Source: Zeimonas sp044507525
Lineage (GTDB): Bacteria > Pseudomonadota > Gammaproteobacteria > Burkholderiales > Burkholderiaceae_E
Assembly: GCA_044507525.1 (NCBI GenBank)
Contig: JBIQJM010000004.1
Location: 1-64,000, forward strand
Direction: 5' to 3'
Length of the DNA: 64,000 nucleotides
Within the stretch, counting starts at the first letter, position 1. Every line of letters begins with the position of its first letter. The position numbers and the translations under genes are program-made. This document shows positions 60,155 to 64,000 of the stretch, in pieces. The notes beneath the pieces are model-generated. The model saw only the letters and a list, made by a program, of their open reading frames with translations. It did no database searches and had not been told where the DNA came from.

Positions 60155-61126
60155 ATGAGTCTCATCGAACGCGCGGTAGCCCGGCTGAACGAGAATCGGC
60201 CCGAGCAGACGCCGCCGGACGGGCCGCAACCGGAGGCGCCCACCCCAGCCGCGCAGCGCACCTCGATCGAGGCCTTCGCCGATCGCATCGTCGCCGAGCC
60301 GGCCGACGTCGGCGACGTCGCCGTTGTCGACGCGCCGGAACGCGTCGCTGCGCCTGCACCCTCGGCGCCGCCCGAGCGCGAACCGGTGCGCATCCACCTC
60401 GACGGGCTGCGCGCACGCGGCATGGTCGTGCCCAACGGCCCCGCCACGCAGAGCTCGCACGAGTTCCGCGTCATCAAGCGCCCGCTGCTCGGCAACGCCT
60501 TCGGCCGCCACGGGCAGCAGCCGGTGCGCAACGGCAAGCGGATCATGGTCACCAGCGCCTTCCCGGGTGAAGGCAAGAGCTTCACGTCGGTGAACCTCGC
60601 GATGAGCATCGCCGCCGAGCGCGACCACGGCGTGCTGCTGATCGACGCCGACGTCGCGCGCCCGACGATCCCGCGCGAACTCGGCATCCACGCCGACGTC
60701 GGCCTGATGGACTGGCTGATCGACGGCGGCCCCGACCTCTCCCAGCTCGTCCTGCGCACCAACGTCGACACGCTGTCGCTGCTGCCCGCCGGGCGCCACG
60801 ACCAGCACGCCACCGAATGGCTCGCGAGCGACGCGATGGGACGTCTGCTCGATGAACTCAGCAAGCGCTATCCCGATTGCGTACTGATCTTCGACTCGCC
60901 GCCGTTGCTCGTCACCACCGAGGCCCGCGTGCTGGCGTCGTACATGGGTCAGATCGTCATGGTCGTGGAGTCGGGACGCACGCCCCGCGAAGCGGTCACG
61001 CAGGCGTTGTCCACCATCGAGTCGAACGAGATCGTCGGGCTGGTCCTGAACAAGGCGCACAACATTGAGAGCAACGGCTACTACCAGGGCTACGGGTACG
61101 GGTACGGCGCTGCGGGTTCGTCCTGA
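60155..61126 (+). CDS. XrtA-associated tyrosine autokinase (CpsD/CapB family)
   Basis: A 323-residue BY-kinase partner of the chain-length protein. After a 110-residue Pro-rich variable N-terminus come Walker A SAFPGEGKSFTS, Walker A' LLIDADVARP and Walker B CVLIFDSPP. The C-terminal cluster YYQGYGYGYG carries the tyrosines that are autophosphorylated in this family. Phosphorylation cycles control polymer length and export. The DNA encoding the tail is a GGGTAC-type short repeat that the next gene also reads in another frame. Confidence 0.93.
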   Translation: MSLIERAVARLNENRPEQTPPDGPQPEAPTPAAQRTSIEAFADRIVAEPADVGDVAVVDAPERVAAPAPSAPPEREPVRIHLDGLRARGMVVPNGPATQSSHEFRVIKRPLLGNAFGRHGQQPVRNGKRIMVTSAFPGEGKSFTSVNLAMSIAAERDHGVLLIDADVARPTIPRELGIHADVGLMDWLIDGGPDLSQLVLRTNVDTLSLLPAGRHDQHATEWLASDAMGRLLDELSKRYPDCVLIFDSPPLLVTTEARVLASYMGQIVMVVESGRTPREAVTQALSTIESNEIVGLVLNKAHNIESNGYYQGYGYGYGAAGSS

Positions 61127-62693
61127 GGCAGGCAGCGCAGTCCCGCGCACGACACGGATCGCACTCTGCATCGCGACGCTCGGCCTGTCGGGCGGCGTCG
61201 CGGCGCAGGGCCTGCTCGGGCTCGGCTATCCGCTGGAAAAACCCGCACTGCAACCCGGCGTGCGAGCGGTCGCGACCTGGTCCGACAACGTCGAACGCAG
61301 GAGCCGCGGCGGCGACAGCGACCTCATCTTCGAGGTGTCGCCGTACATCGTCGCGCAGTCCGAGGCGCCGCGCGCGAGCTACCGGCTCTTCTACCAGCTG
61401 CGCAACTTCTTCCGGCTGCGAGAGGGCGACGCCAATTTCTTTCGCCATGCGCTGAACGCGCAGGGCAGCTTCGCGCTCGTCGACGATCGCTTCGGCGTCG
61501 ACCTCAGCGGCTTCATGGGGACGATCTCCGCAACGCCGACGGGCCCGATCTCGAACGATCCGGCCTCTTCGTTCTCGAACACCTCGAACGTGCGCCATTT
61601 CGCGGTGGCGCCCTGGTACCAGGATGCGCTCGGGCGCATCGCGACCTACCAGATGCGCTACACGCTCGCGCACAGCGACGGCGGCAGCTTCGCGACGGCG
61701 AGAGTCAGCCACACCGCATCGGGGGTCGTCAACGGCATCCAGGGCGGCTCGCGGTGGAACTGGCGCCTGCACGGCGAAGCGCAGCGACGCGAGTTCGAAG
61801 ACAACCTCACGCGCGATCGCCAGAGTTCGGGCGCCGTGCTCTACTACGACGTCTATCCGACCCTGCGCGTCTTCGGGACGATCGACTACGAGTTCATCGA
61901 AGGACTGCGCGACGAGGACGGCGACGACGAGGGATGGGGCCCGGGCGCCGGCTTCGACTGGACCCCGAACCGTCGCACGACCGTGAGCGGATCGGTCTCC
62001 AGGCGCTTCTACGGGACGGTCAGCAACCTGGCCATCTCGCACTCGCGGCACCGCGCGACGATGGGCCTGCGCTGGTCGCGATCGGTTCTCACCAGCGCCG
62101 ACGCATCGCTGCTGCTGTTCGATCCGTCGTCGATCACCTCGGGCGGCTTCGGAGCCTCGCGTGCGGTGAATCCGGTCATCAGCAGCCTGCTGTCGACCGG
62201 GATCGTCCTGCCGCCCGGTACCGTGCTCACCCAGGGAATGTTCACCGACGCCGCGGTCCTCGACCGCCGCCTCACCGCGTTCTGGGGGCTGCGCGGCGCA
62301 CGCAATGCGTTCACCCTGACCGGCTACTATTCGAACCGGGAATCGACGACGGAACTGCAGTCGACCACGCAGTTCACCGGCATCCGCGGCAGTGCGACCT
62401 TCGGCGGCATCTTCGTCGGCGAGATCCGCGAGCGCGGGGTCGTCGCCTCGTATTCCCGCCGCCTCGACGGGCGCTCGTCGATCGACGTGACCTTCGACCG
62501 CCGCCGCGTCGACTCGCCGACGGCATTCTTCGAAACGCAGTACACGTCGTTCCGCGTCGGCTACCGCACCTGGATCACCAGCGACCTCGCCGGATTCGCC
62601 GGAGTGCGCAGGGTCGTGCAGACGGGCGAAGGCCGCAGCATCAGCTACGACGAGAACGCGATCTACGCGGGCGTCGACATGAGGTTCTACTAG
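61065..62693 (+). CDS. XrtA/PEP-CTERM-locus outer-membrane beta-barrel protein; start uncertain
   Basis: Up to 542 residues: a signal peptide (ARTTRIALCIATLGLSGGVAAQ region) followed by alternating short hydrophobic strands and a final YAGVDMRFY ending in an aromatic residue, which together indicate an outer-membrane barrel. It matches the conserved hypothetical protein of XrtA loci by position and features. The only canonical in-frame start is TTG 61065, inside the tyrosine kinase gene, giving a 35-residue Thr/Arg-rich stretch before the signal; a non-canonical CTG near 61110 is an alternative. Role in export or polymer modification is unknown. Confidence 0.8.
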   Translation: MRATATTRATGTGTALRVRPEAGSAVPRTTRIALCIATLGLSGGVAAQGLLGLGYPLEKPALQPGVRAVATWSDNVERRSRGGDSDLIFEVSPYIVAQSEAPRASYRLFYQLRNFFRLREGDANFFRHALNAQGSFALVDDRFGVDLSGFMGTISATPTGPISNDPASSFSNTSNVRHFAVAPWYQDALGRIATYQMRYTLAHSDGGSFATARVSHTASGVVNGIQGGSRWNWRLHGEAQRREFEDNLTRDRQSSGAVLYYDVYPTLRVFGTIDYEFIEGLRDEDGDDEGWGPGAGFDWTPNRRTTVSGSVSRRFYGTVSNLAISHSRHRATMGLRWSRSVLTSADASLLLFDPSSITSGGFGASRAVNPVISSLLSTGIVLPPGTVLTQGMFTDAAVLDRRLTAFWGLRGARNAFTLTGYYSNRESTTELQSTTQFTGIRGSATFGGIFVGEIRERGVVASYSRRLDGRSSIDVTFDRRRVDSPTAFFETQYTSFRVGYRTWITSDLAGFAGVRRVVQTGEGRSISYDENAIYAGVDMRFY

Positions 62694-63776
62694 ATGTACG
62701 AGTCGTTCTACCGACTCTCCGGCAAGCCGTTCCAGCTCAGTCCGGATCCCGAGTTCTTCTTCGGCAGCCGAGGCCACCGCCGCGCGATGGCCTATCTCGA
62801 ATACGGGCTGCACCAGGCCGAAGGCTTCATCGTCGTGACCGGCGAAGTCGGCGCGGGCAAGACGACGCTCGTGCAGCAGCTGCTGCGCCGCCTGCCGGCG
62901 AACAACGTCGTCCCCGTGCAGATCGTCACCACGCAGCTCGAGGCGGAAGACCTCGTGCGCATCGTCGCCAGCTCCTTCGGCCTGCCCACCGACGGCGGCG
63001 ACAAGTCGACGCTGCTGATCCGCCTCGAGGCCTACCTGCGCGAACTGCAGGGCCAGGGCAAGCGCGCGCTGCTGATCGTCGACGAAGCGCAGAACCTCGG
63101 CGCGCGCGCCATCGAGGAGCTGCGCATGCTGTCGAACTTCCAGCTCGGCACGAAGGCCACGCTGCAGAGCTTCCTGCTCGGCCAGCCCGAGCTTCGCGAC
63201 CTGATGCAGCGCCCGGAGATGCGCCAGCTGAAGCAGCGCATCATCGCGGCCTACCATCTCGGCCCGCTCGACCGCACCGAGACGCAGCAGTACATCGAAT
63301 ACCGGCTCGCGCACGTCGGCTGGAAGGGCGACCCTTCCTTCGACGCCGCCGCCTTCGATCGCATCTTCGCGCTCACCCACGGCATCCCGCGACGGATCAA
63401 CACGCTCGTCGACCGACTCCTGCTCGCCGGGTATCTCGGCGAGAAGCACGCGCTGGGCGAGAGCGACGTCGTCGACGTCGCCGCCGAGCTCAAGATGGAG
63501 CTGGGCCCCCGCCGCAATTTCACCGGCCCGGCCAGCGCAGGGCAGGACGGGGACGCGGCGTGGGCGTCCGCCGACGCGGGCGCAGGCGCGTCCTCGGGCA
63601 TGGCCGCGGACGCAGGCGCGCAGCCCGACGCGCCGGGCTCGTCCTCGCTCGCCGCGCTCGAGGAACGCGTGGCCTTGCTCGAATCGACGACCGGAATGAT
63701 CTTCGCCACCCTGAAGAAGGTGCTCCGGATGCTGCGCACGCGCGCCTCCTCCGAGAGCGAACGCAACGTCGCGTGA
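62694..63776 (+). CDS. XrtA-associated ATPase (ExeA/GspA-like AAA)
   Basis: A 360-residue AAA ATPase. It begins MYESFYRLSGKPFQLSPDPE, a hallmark of the PEP-CTERM locus ATPase and of ExeA-like proteins, with Walker A GEVGAGKTTL, Walker B LLIVDEAQ, a sensor GQPEL and a C-terminal Ala/Gly linker and short coiled coil. Its part in export is not established. The ATG directly follows the barrel gene stop, and the next gene overlaps its stop, so translation is coupled. Confidence 0.92.
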   Translation: MYESFYRLSGKPFQLSPDPEFFFGSRGHRRAMAYLEYGLHQAEGFIVVTGEVGAGKTTLVQQLLRRLPANNVVPVQIVTTQLEAEDLVRIVASSFGLPTDGGDKSTLLIRLEAYLRELQGQGKRALLIVDEAQNLGARAIEELRMLSNFQLGTKATLQSFLLGQPELRDLMQRPEMRQLKQRIIAAYHLGPLDRTETQQYIEYRLAHVGWKGDPSFDAAAFDRIFALTHGIPRRINTLVDRLLLAGYLGEKHALGESDVVDVAAELKMELGPRRNFTGPASAGQDGDAAWASADAGAGASSGMAADAGAQPDAPGSSSLAALEERVALLESTTGMIFATLKKVLRMLRTRASSESERNVA

Positions 63777-64000
63777 TGGGCTCCGGCAGCATGCAGGCCC
63801 CCGCGGTCAACGCGATGTCGATCGACGTGGAAGACTATTTCCAGGTCGCGGCGTTCGCACCGTATATCGAGCGCGAGCGCTGGGACACCATCCCCTGTCG
63901 CGTCGAGCGCAACATCGCCGTCATCCTCGAGATGCTCGAGCGCCACGACACGCGCGCCACCTTCTTCACGCTCGGCTGGGTCGCGGAGCGCTTTCCGTCG
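63776..64000 (+). CDS. XrtA-system polysaccharide deacetylase (N-terminal part)
   Basis: The first 75 codons of a gene running past the window. Translation of the visible part gives AMSIDVEDYFQVAAFAPYI, RVERNIAVILEML and RATFFTLGWVAERFP, the start of the NodB-type deacetylase found in these loci (metal-binding Asp in SIDVEDYFQV). It would remove acetyl groups from the polymer. ATG 63776 overlaps the previous stop (TGATG); ATGs at codons 6 and 14 are alternatives. Confidence 0.88.
   Translation, partial: MGSGSMQAPAVNAMSIDVEDYFQVAAFAPYIERERWDTIPCRVERNIAVILEMLERHDTRATFFTLGWVAERFPS

Noticed and set aside
56896..60864. A 1322-codon minus-strand open frame across the export genes
   Set aside because: It runs antisense through several genes with clear family motifs and through their intergenic gaps; composition is that of a shadow frame.

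Overview
The window is about 70% GC and almost wholly coding. Gene content and order point to a betaproteobacterium of the order Burkholderiales, probably in or near Burkholderiaceae. The clues are a pilGHIJ chemotaxis cluster, glnA followed by ntrBC, pmbA-yjgA-mog, gmk-rpoZ-spoT and an exosortase-A (XrtA/PEP-CTERM) type polysaccharide locus. Placement below order is inference. There are no insertion sequences, integrases, CRISPR arrays, rRNA genes or prophage genes; the segment reads as stable chromosome.

1-14.2 kb: a leftward type IV pilus chemotaxis cluster (pilG, pilH, pilI, and pilJ cut by the edge); divergently, a homocysteine synthase-type PLP enzyme, an alpha/beta hydrolase and a DUF962 protein. 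Then YihY/BrkB, DUF2069, the iclR-dusA pair, a LuxR-type response regulator with thioredoxin 2, an OGFr-domain protein, DAHP synthase and a PAS-EAL phosphodiesterase. 14.2-25.4 kb: DUF3147, tRNA-Glu and tRNA-Ala, folD, the M3 peptidase prlC with an overlapping DUF4124/glutaredoxin-like exported protein, a TM-helix channel protein, and the nitrogen block glnA-DUF4124-ntrB-ntrC read leftward from a recognisable sigma-54 promoter and NtrC site. 25.4-33.5 kb: a ThDP enzyme divergent from glnA, then a tight leftward operon of Ser/Thr kinase, PP2C phosphatase, rph, rdgB, hemW and an acyl-CoA ligase. 33.5-46.5 kb: yicC, gmk, rpoZ, spoT; a methyltransferase and its divergent GlxA-type regulator; greB; pmbA/tldE; a half-length yjgA/darP overlapping mogA; relA and mtfA. 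SpoT and RelA therefore lie within 6 kb of each other.

46.7-64 kb: an exopolysaccharide locus of the XrtA/PEP-CTERM type. Block one is a polyprenyl-phosphate sugar transferase, the PrsK/PrsR two-component system and the TPR lipoprotein PrsT. A two-gene island on the other strand (TviB/TviC-like) should supply UDP-N-acetyl-galactosaminuronic acid. Block two is a lytic transglycosylase, outer-membrane export lipoprotein, chain-length protein, tyrosine autokinase, outer-membrane barrel protein, ATPase and the start of a polysaccharide deacetylase that runs off the window. Exosortase A itself and any PEP-CTERM substrate are not in the window and are expected to the right.

The main unusual points are an ntrB with no canonical start codon near its PAS domain, a DarP/YjgA lacking its C-terminal half, an AT-rich island with switched codon use inside gmk ahead of rpoZ, a two-copy 20-bp-period operator-like repeat upstream of iclR, and simple-sequence repeats touching the relA stop codon.
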